This document shows positions 1-6,188 of a DNA stretch of 8,200 nucleotides, one piece after another. How positions within the stretch are numbered: position 1 is the stretch's first letter; every line of letters starts with the position of its first letter. The notes under the pieces are model-generated. The model searched no databases. It saw nothing but the letters and a program-made list of their open reading frames with translations, and was not told the origin of the DNA. This DNA comes from Candidatus Jidaibacter sp. (GTDB taxonomy: Bacteria; Pseudomonadota; Alphaproteobacteria; Rickettsiales; Midichloriaceae): the NCBI GenBank assembly GCA_021298045.1, contig JAJTHY010000055.1:1-8200 (forward strand), in the 5' to 3' direction. A program made the position numbers and the translations under genes.

Positions 1-138
1 ACTATGAGTAGATGGAGCGCCACATTCACAGCGAAGATTTTAGAGGTTTTTGCTTTAAATTACAAGGTATTAATTGAAGCTTTTATCCATGTTCGTGTTG
101 TAACGCCGTTGCTTCTGAATTTTAATGCGGTCGCCCTG
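1..138. repeat. Left arm of a perfect 138-bp inverted repeat
   Basis: Positions 1-138 are the exact reverse complement of 8062-8199. Paired coordinates sum to 8200, and I checked every base. The match stops at 139 (g) against 8061 (t). Position 1 is the window edge, so the repeat may continue to the left. Nothing in it resembles a recognisable transposase, but a small reading frame starts at position 4. The two arms enclose 7.9 kb. Possible identities are the end of an insertion sequence, a dispersed non-autonomous repeat, or a repeat at which an assembly was broken. Confidence 0.97.
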
Positions 139-171
139 GGAATAAAAATGCGGGAAAAGATTTATAGCTAA
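4..171 (+). CDS. Small hypothetical ORF starting in the left inverted repeat (55 aa)
   Basis: An ATG at 4 opens 55 codons ending in TAA at 169-171. The first 45 residues (MSRWSATFTAKILEVF... to ...FNAVAL) lie inside the inverted repeat and are identical to the start of the minus-strand frame in the right arm. The last ten residues (GIKMREKIYS) come from flanking DNA, and the stop sits inside the neighbouring palindromic element. I recognise no domain. The middle is moderately hydrophobic but does not clearly span a membrane. The upstream region lies outside the window, so no ribosome-binding site can be judged. It may be a chance frame in a repeated element, or a remnant of a repeat-encoded protein. 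Confidence 0.25.
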   Translation: MSRWSATFTAKILEVFALNYKVLIEAFIHVRVVTPLLLNFNAVALGIKMREKIYS

Positions 172-325
172 ACCCTTATAAAATGGGTACGAAAATCAAG
201 AATTTTCTCATAAATTTTTGCCTATTTTACGCATGGAATATAGATATATTTCAAAGGCAAAATAGGTGAAAATTTATTGAAAAGGCGCAGCATTAGCGCA
301 CCCATTTTATAAGAGTTTAGCTATA
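163..325. mobile_element. 163-bp palindromic, MITE-like element
   Basis: The ends 163-188 and 300-325 are inverted repeats matching at 25 of 26 positions (mismatch at 174/314); the left one begins TATAGCTAAACCCTTATAAA. Inside, 210-228 pairs with 259-277 at 17 of 19 positions, nearly in register, so the element can fold into one long interrupted hairpin with a short AT-rich loop around 229-258. There is no coding capacity. Size, terminal repeats and location between genes fit a miniature inverted-repeat element or a rickettsial-type palindromic element. The TA-rich ends would suit a TA target duplication as used by IS630/Tc1-like transposases, but that is inference. Lying just past the lipase stop codon, it may also act as a terminator for that gene. 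Confidence 0.75.
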
Positions 326-334
326 TTATAGCAT

Positions 335-1420
335 CTAATGAGCACGCGAATCGCCTTTATTTTTCATCGCCTCCTCGCGATGCCTCTTTTCCCTTTCGGC
401 AAAACCTTCTCTATCGCCTCGGATTGCGTGCTGGATTGTGCCCAGAATTAAGTCATTTAGATACTGAAAAAACCTAGACGGAGAATAAAAAAACGAGATC
501 GAATTATTCAGATCATCAATTTTGATTTTTTCACTTAGCTGATCTATGCCTTTTGCATAACTTTCAAGCTTATGCATTGCGCCCACCTTTTGCACTTCAA
601 GTTTAGCACCAACATGTTTGTATCCCATAGACCCAGGGGTTACCTTTGGAATGATATCGCTATCTTGAGTGATCATCAGTGTTTTCGCACCTAATTCTTT
701 ATTATACTGTTCAGCTTGCTTAGCGTCAAAAGCCCTAGGGTCTGCAAAAGTTACCACTTGTATATTATCCGCTTTTACTTCCCATTCTTTGTGGACAAAC
801 CAAGCGGCAATTTTCGCAACCGCACCACCCAGACTATGACCAGTAAATTTAAATTGCAGATCCTCCGACCGCTTACCTTGCTTATGGGTGTACTCATCTA
901 TCTCTTTTCGTATACCAGGCCACAAGCTTTGAAACACATCATAAAAACCATTGTGTACCCTACCCTGCATAAAGCTGGAGGTCACAAGCCCAGTTTTAAG
1001 ATCTGAAGCAACGTTGGAAGCATTTTGAGTCCCTCTAAAAGATATAATAACTTCATCACCCCTTATGAGTAAAGCGGCTCTTGTGCCTAATTTTTTGTCT
1101 TCAACAAACCTTACATCATACCCATCTTCTTTAAAAGAGGATAAATTATCACCATAGATATCTTGATATTCCTTATCTTTTTTCCCTTCTTCTTCAGTGG
1201 TAGGCTCCTTAGCATTAGCAACCTTTGCAAAGGCAGACATCTTTTTGATTTCTTTTTTGCTATAACCACAAACATCCTTTAAGGGAAGAGGATTAACGTG
1301 ACCAATATTATTTAGTTCCGCTAAAATTCTTAACTGCTTTTCAGCGTCAAAAACATCCTGCTGCTCTGAAGGATCAACTTCATCTTGCCGATTTGAAGTT
1401 AGCAAAAAGTCATCTTTCAT
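335..1420 (-). CDS. Class 3 lipase (alpha/beta hydrolase), 361 aa
   Basis: This is a predicted triacylglycerol lipase or phospholipase of the fungal-type lipase class 3 fold. Visible landmarks in order are the oxyanion strand ISFRGTQ (126-132), the nucleophile elbow GHSLGGA (194-200) with Ser196, the TFADPRAF segment (224-231), the acid Asp255 in DSDIIPKVTP, a GYKH motif at 266-269, and the likely catalytic His283 in AMHKLESY (compare DHLSY in Rhizomucor lipase). The triad is complete. The first 110 residues are charged and match nothing I know. There is no signal peptide or membrane segment. The C-terminus (about 334-361) is rich in Arg, Lys and Glu, which suits a type IV secreted effector but does not prove it. 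It starts 61 bp after the lipoprotein gene on the same strand, without a clear Shine-Dalgarno. Host-lipid cleavage is inferred; the substrate is unknown. Confidence 0.88.
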   Translation of the reverse strand: MKDDFLLTSNRQDEVDPSEQQDVFDAEKQLRILAELNNIGHVNPLPLKDVCGYSKKEIKKMSAFAKVANAKEPTTEEEGKKDKEYQDIYGDNLSSFKEDGYDVRFVEDKKLGTRAALLIRGDEVIISFRGTQNASNVASDLKTGLVTSSFMQGRVHNGFYDVFQSLWPGIRKEIDEYTHKQGKRSEDLQFKFTGHSLGGAVAKIAAWFVHKEWEVKADNIQVVTFADPRAFDAKQAEQYNKELGAKTLMITQDSDIIPKVTPGSMGYKHVGAKLEVQKVGAMHKLESYAKGIDQLSEKIKIDDLNNSISFFYSPSRFFQYLNDLILGTIQHAIRGDREGFAEREKRHREEAMKNKGDSRAH

Positions 1421-1441
1421 AATTAAATAACATTAAGGTTC

Positions 1442-1463
1442 TCATATATTTAATACTATATGA
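1442..1463. promoter_or_regulatory. Dyad upstream of the lipase gene
   Basis: TCATATA at 1442-1448 and TATATGA at 1457-1463 form a 7-bp perfect inverted repeat around an 8-nt spacer, in the 61-bp gap between the lipoprotein and lipase genes. On the minus strand a TTGATT sits just upstream, and an AT-rich stretch that could serve as a -10 lies about 16 bp on, so the dyad may overlap a lipase promoter. In DNA this AT-rich such dyads arise easily by chance. Confidence 0.25.
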
Positions 1464-1481
1464 AAATCAAATGATTAGCAA

Positions 1482-1985
1482 TTAATCTAAAATTTTATCG
1501 ATAGTGGAACTAGATTTATTCTTAACAACACCCTCATTAATTGGCTTGCCACTTGCGGCATTTTCATTAAGACGCGCCCTTTCTTTTTCCGCATCTATCA
1601 CAGGGTCTTCATGATCGCCCCTAATTTTGCTAATCGCCTTACTGATGCTATTTTTAGATTCATGCTCTTTCTTGTGACCTTGATGCTCAGAATCAATCAT
1701 GCTTTTCACATCGCTATGCTTGGGCTCTTCAAGATATTCCAGGAACATCATATCATCTTTATCCAAATTCTTCTCACTATCTTGTACAATTATTCCGCGT
1801 TCAGGAAGTTCATTGGTTGGGGCGCTTAAGTTAAACTCCGGAGGCTCCCTAAGTGGTGGATTAGATATTACCACAAATTCATCAGGCGCCTCTTTTTTTA
1901 GACCTAGTGATGACTTAACATCCCCGTTACAAGCCGATAAAAGCGTTGAACATGCGAGAAGTAAAAATATTATTCTTGGGCTCAT
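1482..1985 (-). CDS. bamF: BamF-like outer-membrane lipoprotein (DUF3035 family), 167 aa
   Basis: A short hydrophobic signal (residues 1-18) ends in the lipobox LSAC with Cys19, so the protein should be lipidated and exported. The mature part opens with KKEAPDEFVVIS (30-41) and PPLREPPEFNL (43-53), the signature of DUF3035, a family found in alphaproteobacteria and linked to the beta-barrel assembly machine as BamF. The tail IDAEKERARLNENAASGKP (130-148) also fits the family's C-terminal pattern. The middle (about 70-125) is charged and probably disordered. An AGGAT stretch 6 bp before the ATG supports the start. It diverges from hemH and is followed by the lipase on the same strand. Family membership is fairly secure from motifs; the Bam role is carried over from the family. 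Confidence 0.72.
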   Translation of the reverse strand: MSPRIIFLLLACSTLLSACNGDVKSSLGLKKEAPDEFVVISNPPLREPPEFNLSAPTNELPERGIIVQDSEKNLDKDDMMFLEYLEEPKHSDVKSMIDSEHQGHKKEHESKNSISKAISKIRGDHEDPVIDAEKERARLNENAASGKPINEGVVKNKSSSTIDKILD

Positions 1986-2051
1986 GGTTTATCCTAGTAA
2001 TTTTAGTAGAAAAGACTACTATCTTTTCCTGAAAATAACAATAGGTGTTAA
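1986..2051. promoter_or_regulatory. Divergent promoter region with dyad, lipoprotein / hemH
   Basis: This 66-bp gap must hold the start signals for both the lipoprotein (minus) and the hemH-led operon (plus). It contains a perfect 6-bp dyad, TAGTAG (2004-2009) and CTACTA (2016-2021), with a 6-nt centre, placed where one regulator could affect both directions. For hemH, TACTAT at 2018-2023 with TAGTAA 17 bp upstream is a weak -10/-35 pair. Ribosome sites are visible on both sides: AGGAT before the lipoprotein and AGGTG (2043-2047) before hemH. The exact promoters are guesses. Confidence 0.4.
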
Positions 2052-2993
2052 ATGAAAACTGCTGTAGTTTTATATAATCTTGGTGGCCCCTGCTGCATGC
2101 AAGGCGTTAAGCCATTTTTATTCAACCTGTTTAATGATCCAGCAATAATAAGCGCACCAAATCCTATACGCCTTATGTTGGCAAAGTTCATTTCTTGGCG
2201 TAGAAATCCGAAAGCCTCAGACATATATAGACAAATTGGTGGTGGGTCCCCAATATTACCCGAGACCTATGCCCAAGCTGCTGCTTTGCAAAAAGAGTTA
2301 GGTGGCAACTATAAGGTGTTTACTTATATGCGTTATTCATATCCTTTGATTAATGATGTCTTGGACGAAATAGAATTATATAATCCCAAAAAAATTATTC
2401 TACTCCCGCTCTACCCTCAGTACTCTACAACCACTACTGAATCTTCTATAAAAGAATGGCAAGAAGAAACAGCCAAACGCGGCATTAACATTCCAACTAA
2501 AAATATATTGTCTTATGAAGATCATGAAAATTTTATTCAAGCATATACAAATTTATTAGCCAAAACCTATGGACAAGCTGAAAAAGTTGGCAAGCCAGTG
2601 GTTTTGTTTTCTGCCCACGGGATACCGCTAAATAGAGTCACTAGTGGAGACCCATATGAGAAACATGTAAATGCATCGGTTAAATCTATCGTAGAAAAAT
2701 TGGGGATAAAGGACTTAGAATATAATGTTTGCTACCAAAGTAAAGTTGGCCCGCTAAAATGGCTAGAGCCTTCAACTGAAAACCTAATTCACAAATATTC
2801 TGCGCAAGGCAGAGTACTAATAGTTCTCCCCATAAGCTTTGTTTCTGAACATTCAGAAACCCTGGTTGAGCTTGATATTCAATACAAAGAGCTCGCAACT
2901 TCTTTAGGTGCAAAAGCTTATTTTAGAGTTCCCACTGTCTCGGTCCACCCTCTGTATATTGATTGTTTAAAATCTTTAGTAATGGAGGATTGA
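2052..2993 (+). CDS. hemH: Ferrochelatase HemH, 313 aa
   Basis: HemH inserts Fe2+ into protoporphyrin IX to make protohaem, the last step of haem synthesis. Family landmarks are YNLGGP (8-13), KPFLFNLF (20-27), the block LLPLYPQYSTTTTESS (117-132), the metal-site FSAHGIP (186-192) with His189, YQSKVGPLKWLEP (228-240) and FVSEHSETLVELD (263-275) with the conserved Glu269. The protein ends soon after VHPLYIDCL, so it is the compact bacterial form without a long C-terminal extension; 313 residues is normal for that form. AGGTG at 2043-2047 supports the start. One oddity is GGPCC where the family usually has GGPD. It is the first gene of the plus-strand operon, and its TGA overlaps the gshB ATG by one base. 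The wording resembles Rickettsia HemH. Confidence 0.95.
   Translation: MKTAVVLYNLGGPCCMQGVKPFLFNLFNDPAIISAPNPIRLMLAKFISWRRNPKASDIYRQIGGGSPILPETYAQAAALQKELGGNYKVFTYMRYSYPLINDVLDEIELYNPKKIILLPLYPQYSTTTTESSIKEWQEETAKRGINIPTKNILSYEDHENFIQAYTNLLAKTYGQAEKVGKPVVLFSAHGIPLNRVTSGDPYEKHVNASVKSIVEKLGIKDLEYNVCYQSKVGPLKWLEPSTENLIHKYSAQGRVLIVLPISFVSEHSETLVELDIQYKELATSLGAKAYFRVPTVSVHPLYIDCLKSLVMED
2984..2988 (+). promoter_or_regulatory. Strong Shine-Dalgarno deciding the gshB start
   Basis: GGAGG lies 4 bases before the ATG at 2993, at the end of hemH. It selects 2993 over an in-frame TTG at 2963 and implies translational coupling through the TGATG junction. Confidence 0.8.
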
Positions 2994-3922
2994 TGGAAAA
3001 AATTGTTGCCCTGCAGGCAGACCCTATTGATTCATTAAATTACGAAACTGATACTTCCGTTTTTCTGGCAGAAGAGTTAGAGCGTAGGGGATATAAGGTA
3101 TTTCATTATACCCCTAGTGACCTTAGCTTTTGCGACAAATTACACGCCACCGGCAGCTTTGTTAACTTCACGGGTAATACCAAGAAATTTTACGAAATAG
3201 TTAGAGAAAATATAAACTTAGATCTCTCTAAAGCATCAGTGGTAATGATTAGGCAAAACCCGCCATTTGATCAGAGATACTTAACCAATACATATTTATT
3301 AGATCACCTGCCAAAAAGCACTATTGTTATAAACAATCCAAGGGCGATACGCGAGTTTCCAGAAAAACTTTCCGCACTATACTTCCCAGACTGCATACCA
3401 AAGACTATTACCGGCGGTAATTACCATAATTTAAAAACCTTTTACCAAACTATGGGTATCGCTGTGCTAAAGCCCATATATGGATTTGGCGGCCAAGAAG
3501 TATCACTAATAGATTCTGAACAAAAATTCCAAGAATTAGTTCCATTATATCTAGAAAAATTTGGTGAATGCATATTGCAAGAGTATTTACCCTCTGTAAA
3601 AACTCAAGGTGACAAAAGGGTATTAATCGCTGGTGGAGAAGTTGTGGGAGCCATATCTAGAATGCCTCAAGATGGAAATTTCATAGCGAATATGATAGCT
3701 GGGGGGAAAGCTTATGCAACCGAGCTCACAAAAGCTGAGCTTGACATCAGCAATAAAATTGCTAAACATCTTTTCGAACACGGTATATTTCTGGCGGGAA
3801 TTGACCTTATAGACTCTAAGCTTATTGAAATAAACGTAACTTCCCCCACTGGATTCAAAGTATTTAGCAAAATCTCAGGCAAAAAAACTAATAAACTAAT
3901 TATGGATATGCTGCTCAAATGA
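2993..3922 (+). CDS. gshB: Glutathione synthetase GshB, 309 aa (ATP-grasp)
   Basis: GshB joins gamma-glutamylcysteine and glycine with ATP to give glutathione. Start at 2993: GGAGG sits 4 bases upstream and the product then begins MEKIVALQADPID, aligning with the family's N-terminal DPI segment. Landmarks are MIRQNPPFD (85-93), NNPRAIREFPEKL (114-126), the ATP-grasp loop LKPIYGFGG (159-167), GDKRVLIAGGE (206-216), the AGG at 236-238 and EINVTSPTG (279-287). Length is normal (E. coli about 316). It overlaps hemH by one base and wbpE by four (ATGA), so it is very likely co-translated with both. The gene for the preceding step (gshA) is not in the window. Use of this ATP-grasp enzyme on another substrate is possible given the sugar-gene neighbours, but the motifs fit GshB well. 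Confidence 0.93.
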   Translation: MEKIVALQADPIDSLNYETDTSVFLAEELERRGYKVFHYTPSDLSFCDKLHATGSFVNFTGNTKKFYEIVRENINLDLSKASVVMIRQNPPFDQRYLTNTYLLDHLPKSTIVINNPRAIREFPEKLSALYFPDCIPKTITGGNYHNLKTFYQTMGIAVLKPIYGFGGQEVSLIDSEQKFQELVPLYLEKFGECILQEYLPSVKTQGDKRVLIAGGEVVGAISRMPQDGNFIANMIAGGKAYATELTKAELDISNKIAKHLFEHGIFLAGIDLIDSKLIEINVTSPTGFKVFSKISGKKTNKLIMDMLLK

Positions 3923-5037
3923 ATATAGATTTAATGCTTTCACAGCGCCAAGCAGATTTTTTAAAAGACAATATATTAGAGAGAATATCAGCCGCTATAG
4001 AATCTGGCCAATTCATTATGGGAACGGAGGTGGCGGAGCTGGAGCAAAAACTAAGCGCATATTATGGAGCTCACCACGCAATCGCTTGTGCCAATGGGAC
4101 GGATGCCTTAACTTTAGCGCTTATGGCGTTTGATCTAAAACCAGGAGAAGTTGTTTTTACCCCAAGTTTTACATATGTTGCAACTGCAGAAGCAATATCC
4201 ATTTTAAATGGCATCACATATTTTGTAGATGTAGCAGATGACTTTAATATAGATCCATCTTCTTTGCGACTGTCAATTGAGGATGCTAAATCCAAGGGTT
4301 TAAAAATTAGGGGTATCATCACTGTAGATTTATTTGGGCAACCTGTTGATTATGAGGCAATAAAAAGCATTGCTCTAGAAAACAATTTATTTTTCATCTC
4401 TGATGCTGCGCAGGCATATGGCGCTACTATCCACGGCCATGGTGTGGGGGGGCTAGCCGATATCACAACTACAAGCTTTTTTCCAACTAAGCCGCTGGGA
4501 TGCTATGGTGACGGCGGAATGATGTTCACAAATAATGATAAGCATGCCCAAAAGCTTAGGTCATTGTCTTTACATGGTCGTGGTGATGATAAATATCACC
4601 ACATTAACATAGGAATGAACAGCAGGTTAGATACTATCCAAGCTTGTGTATTACTAGAAAAATTTCAAAATTTTGATGCTGAAATTACAACCAGAAATGA
4701 ACTCGCGGATTTTTACAATGAACATTTAAGTAACATTGTAAAAACACCAACAGTTCCAAGTAATAAAAAATCTGCTTGGGCTGTATATCAACTCCTACAT
4801 GATGAAAGAGATATTATAATAGGAGAGCTGAAAAAAGCTGGAATACCAAGCAATGTGTATTATCCAATCCCCTTGCATCTACAACCAGCTTACTTAAATA
4901 GTTATAGAGCGCAGAACTTAGAAAAATCAGAACATTTTAGTGCAAAAATATTTTGCCTACCTATGCATGCATATCTTGAAAAAGCTGAGCAAGAGTATAT
5001 AGTGACTACGCTTAAAAATACTTTAAAATCTTTATGA
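3919..5037 (+). CDS. wbpE: UDP-3-keto-GlcNAcA aminotransferase WbpE (PLP-dependent), 372 aa
   Basis: This is a DegT/DnrJ/EryC1/StrS-family sugar aminotransferase. In the pathway it moves an amino group from L-glutamate to the 3-keto sugar made by WbpB, giving UDP-GlcNAc(3NH2)A. Landmarks are QFIMGTEVAELE (31-42), the cofactor-phosphate region ANGTDAL (58-64), TPSFTYVATAEA (81-92), SDAAQAYGA (161-169) with Asp162 expected to contact the pyridine nitrogen, and SFFPTKPLGCYGDGG (186-200) with Lys191 as the Schiff-base lysine. YHHINIGMNSRLDTIQA (226-242) and YYPIPLHLQPAY (314-325) follow. Resemblance to Pseudomonas WbpE runs the full length, and the length is normal. Its ATG overlaps the gshB TGA (ATGA) without a strong Shine-Dalgarno, so translation is probably coupled. 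The specific substrate rests on the neighbours as well as the motifs. Confidence 0.9.
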   Translation: MNIDLMLSQRQADFLKDNILERISAAIESGQFIMGTEVAELEQKLSAYYGAHHAIACANGTDALTLALMAFDLKPGEVVFTPSFTYVATAEAISILNGITYFVDVADDFNIDPSSLRLSIEDAKSKGLKIRGIITVDLFGQPVDYEAIKSIALENNLFFISDAAQAYGATIHGHGVGGLADITTTSFFPTKPLGCYGDGGMMFTNNDKHAQKLRSLSLHGRGDDKYHHINIGMNSRLDTIQACVLLEKFQNFDAEITTRNELADFYNEHLSNIVKTPTVPSNKKSAWAVYQLLHDERDIIIGELKKAGIPSNVYYPIPLHLQPAYLNSYRAQNLEKSEHFSAKIFCLPMHAYLEKAEQEYIVTTLKNTLKSL

Positions 5038-6188
5038 TTAATTCAATGACACTTAAAACGGTTTACATTGGCTGCGGTAGGATATCTGCCAAGCACTTTG
5101 AAGCTTTAAATAAAATTACCGATAAATTCCAGGTAGTTGGAGTTTGTGATATTGATCTAAACAAAGCTATTAAAGCCTCTGAAATTGTTGGTGGGCGTCC
5201 ATTTGAGGATTATGTGGAGATGATTAAGCAGCTATCGCCTGATATTGCTGTGGTTGCTACTCCAAATGGACTCCATCCATCCATGGTTGAGAAAATTGCA
5301 GAATTAGGGGTGAAGAACATAATATGCGAAAAGCCTCTTTCAATAGATTATGAAAGCGGAGAAAGGGCATCCAATTACTGTAAATCCAGAGGGGCTCGCC
5401 TTTTTTTAATTTGTCAGAACCGCTTTAATGCGCCAATCGCTAAGCTTAAACAAGCTATTAACGAAGGAAAATTAGGGCGGATATACATGATAAGCTCTAA
5501 TATTTTTTGGCAACGTCCACAAAGTTATTACGATAAAGAAGCATCTTGGCATGGTACTTTGGCTATGGATGGTGGGGCATATTTAACACAAGCCACCCAT
5601 TATGTTGATATGGTAGCCTGGATGGCAGCCAGCAAGCCCAAAAAGGTTTTTGCATCTCTTATGACTCTTGCAAGAAATATTGAAACTGAAGATACAGGTG
5701 CAACTATTATAGAATTTGAAAATGGAACCCTAGCTTCCATCAATATGACAGTGCTAACCTATCCTAAAAATCTAGAAGGCTCCATAACCATATTAGGAGA
5801 AAAAGGCACAGTTAAAATTGGTGGGATAGCACTTAACGAAATAACACATTGGGAATTAGAAGGGGAAGAAACGCTAATTAACCATAATCGTCCTATTCCG
5901 AAACTCGCTTCTGGTAGCGGAGTGCAAGGTGCATACGGAACGGAAGACCGGAGTGTATTAAATATACATGAGGATCTGAGTACCGGAGCGACGACGCAAA
6001 CTGCAGCAGAAGTAGAGTTTTCTTCTGTGTATGGCGCTGGACATGTACACAATTATATTGATGTATATAGTGCTATTATATCTGGCAAGCCAGCGAGCAT
6101 AGAAGGCGACACAATACTAACCACTCAAAAAATATTAAGCGCAATATATAAGTCTAATAACCTTAATGCACCGATAGATTTACTATGA
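5034..6188 (+). CDS. wbpB: UDP-GlcNAcA 3-dehydrogenase, WbpB/WlbA family, 384 aa, with internal insertion
   Basis: This NAD-dependent Gfo/Idh/MocA oxidoreductase oxidises C3 of UDP-N-acetylglucosaminuronic acid and supplies the 3-keto substrate to WbpE. Known WbpB/WlbA enzymes recycle the NADH with 2-oxoglutarate, the by-product of WbpE, so the two form a cycle. Visible are the Rossmann motif YIGCGRISAKH (11-21), VVATPNGLHP (73-82), the catalytic CEKPL (98-102) with Lys100, and GGAYLTQATHYVDM (180-193) with His189 and Asp192. It resembles the longer Thermus-type WlbA more than the roughly 316-residue Pseudomonas WbpB. Residues about 281-330, between WELEGEE and VYGAGHVHNY, appear mostly extra relative to the family and lie in DNA of higher GC (see the insertion entry). 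The start overlaps wbpE by ATGA; Met5 (5046) is an alternative start. Confidence 0.87.
   Translation: MINSMTLKTVYIGCGRISAKHFEALNKITDKFQVVGVCDIDLNKAIKASEIVGGRPFEDYVEMIKQLSPDIAVVATPNGLHPSMVEKIAELGVKNIICEKPLSIDYESGERASNYCKSRGARLFLICQNRFNAPIAKLKQAINEGKLGRIYMISSNIFWQRPQSYYDKEASWHGTLAMDGGAYLTQATHYVDMVAWMAASKPKKVFASLMTLARNIETEDTGATIIEFENGTLASINMTVLTYPKNLEGSITILGEKGTVKIGGIALNEITHWELEGEETLINHNRPIPKLASGSGVQGAYGTEDRSVLNIHEDLSTGATTQTAAEVEFSSVYGAGHVHNYIDVYSAIISGKPASIEGDTILTTQKILSAIYKSNNLNAPIDLL
5874..6023 (+). other. Probable in-frame insertion inside wbpB
   Basis: Codons 281-330 of wbpB fall between two family-conserved blocks that are usually separated by only about 20 residues, by my recollection of homologues. 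The DNA at 5901-6010 is 51% GC by hand count, against 37% in 5771-5880 just before it. It contains a dyad TGTAT/ATACA (5954-5958, 5964-5968) flanked by two direct copies of ACCGGAG (5947-5953, 5982-5988), and an imperfect outer dyad (5905-5916 with 5981-5991). The frame stays open and the conserved C-terminal block follows. This resembles the palindromic elements that sit in frame inside Rickettsia genes, though the palindrome here is weak. Exact edges are uncertain. Confidence 0.45.

Noticed and set aside
1..334. Possible RNA gene or riboswitch in the gene-poor left end
   Set aside because: The strong pairing at 163-325 is better explained as a palindromic element. No tRNA cloverleaf or known riboswitch pattern is visible.
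716..1006. Plus-strand 96-codon frame opposite the lipase
   Set aside because: It lies antisense to a gene with a full catalytic motif set and shows no family resemblance.
1611..2055. Plus-strand frames opposite the lipoprotein gene
   Set aside because: They are shadows of a gene with a lipobox and the DUF3035 signature; one runs across the divergent promoter.
2841..2860. Perfect 8-bp stem with a 4-nt loop inside hemH
   Set aside because: It encodes the conserved FVSEHSE motif, so codon content alone explains it. There is no following T-run and it is mid-gene.
2963..2992. TTG start extending gshB by ten codons into hemH
   Set aside because: The GGAGG at 2984-2988 is placed for the ATG at 2993, and the extra residues have no counterpart in GshB.
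4580..4602. Perfect 8-bp stem with a 7-nt loop inside wbpE
   Set aside because: It encodes the conserved HGRGDDKYHH stretch, and no regulatory context is apparent.
5759..6052. Minus-strand 97-codon frame across the wbpB insertion
   Set aside because: No recognisable domain or start signal. Its openness probably reflects the GC-richer insert, and wbpB is clearly the gene.
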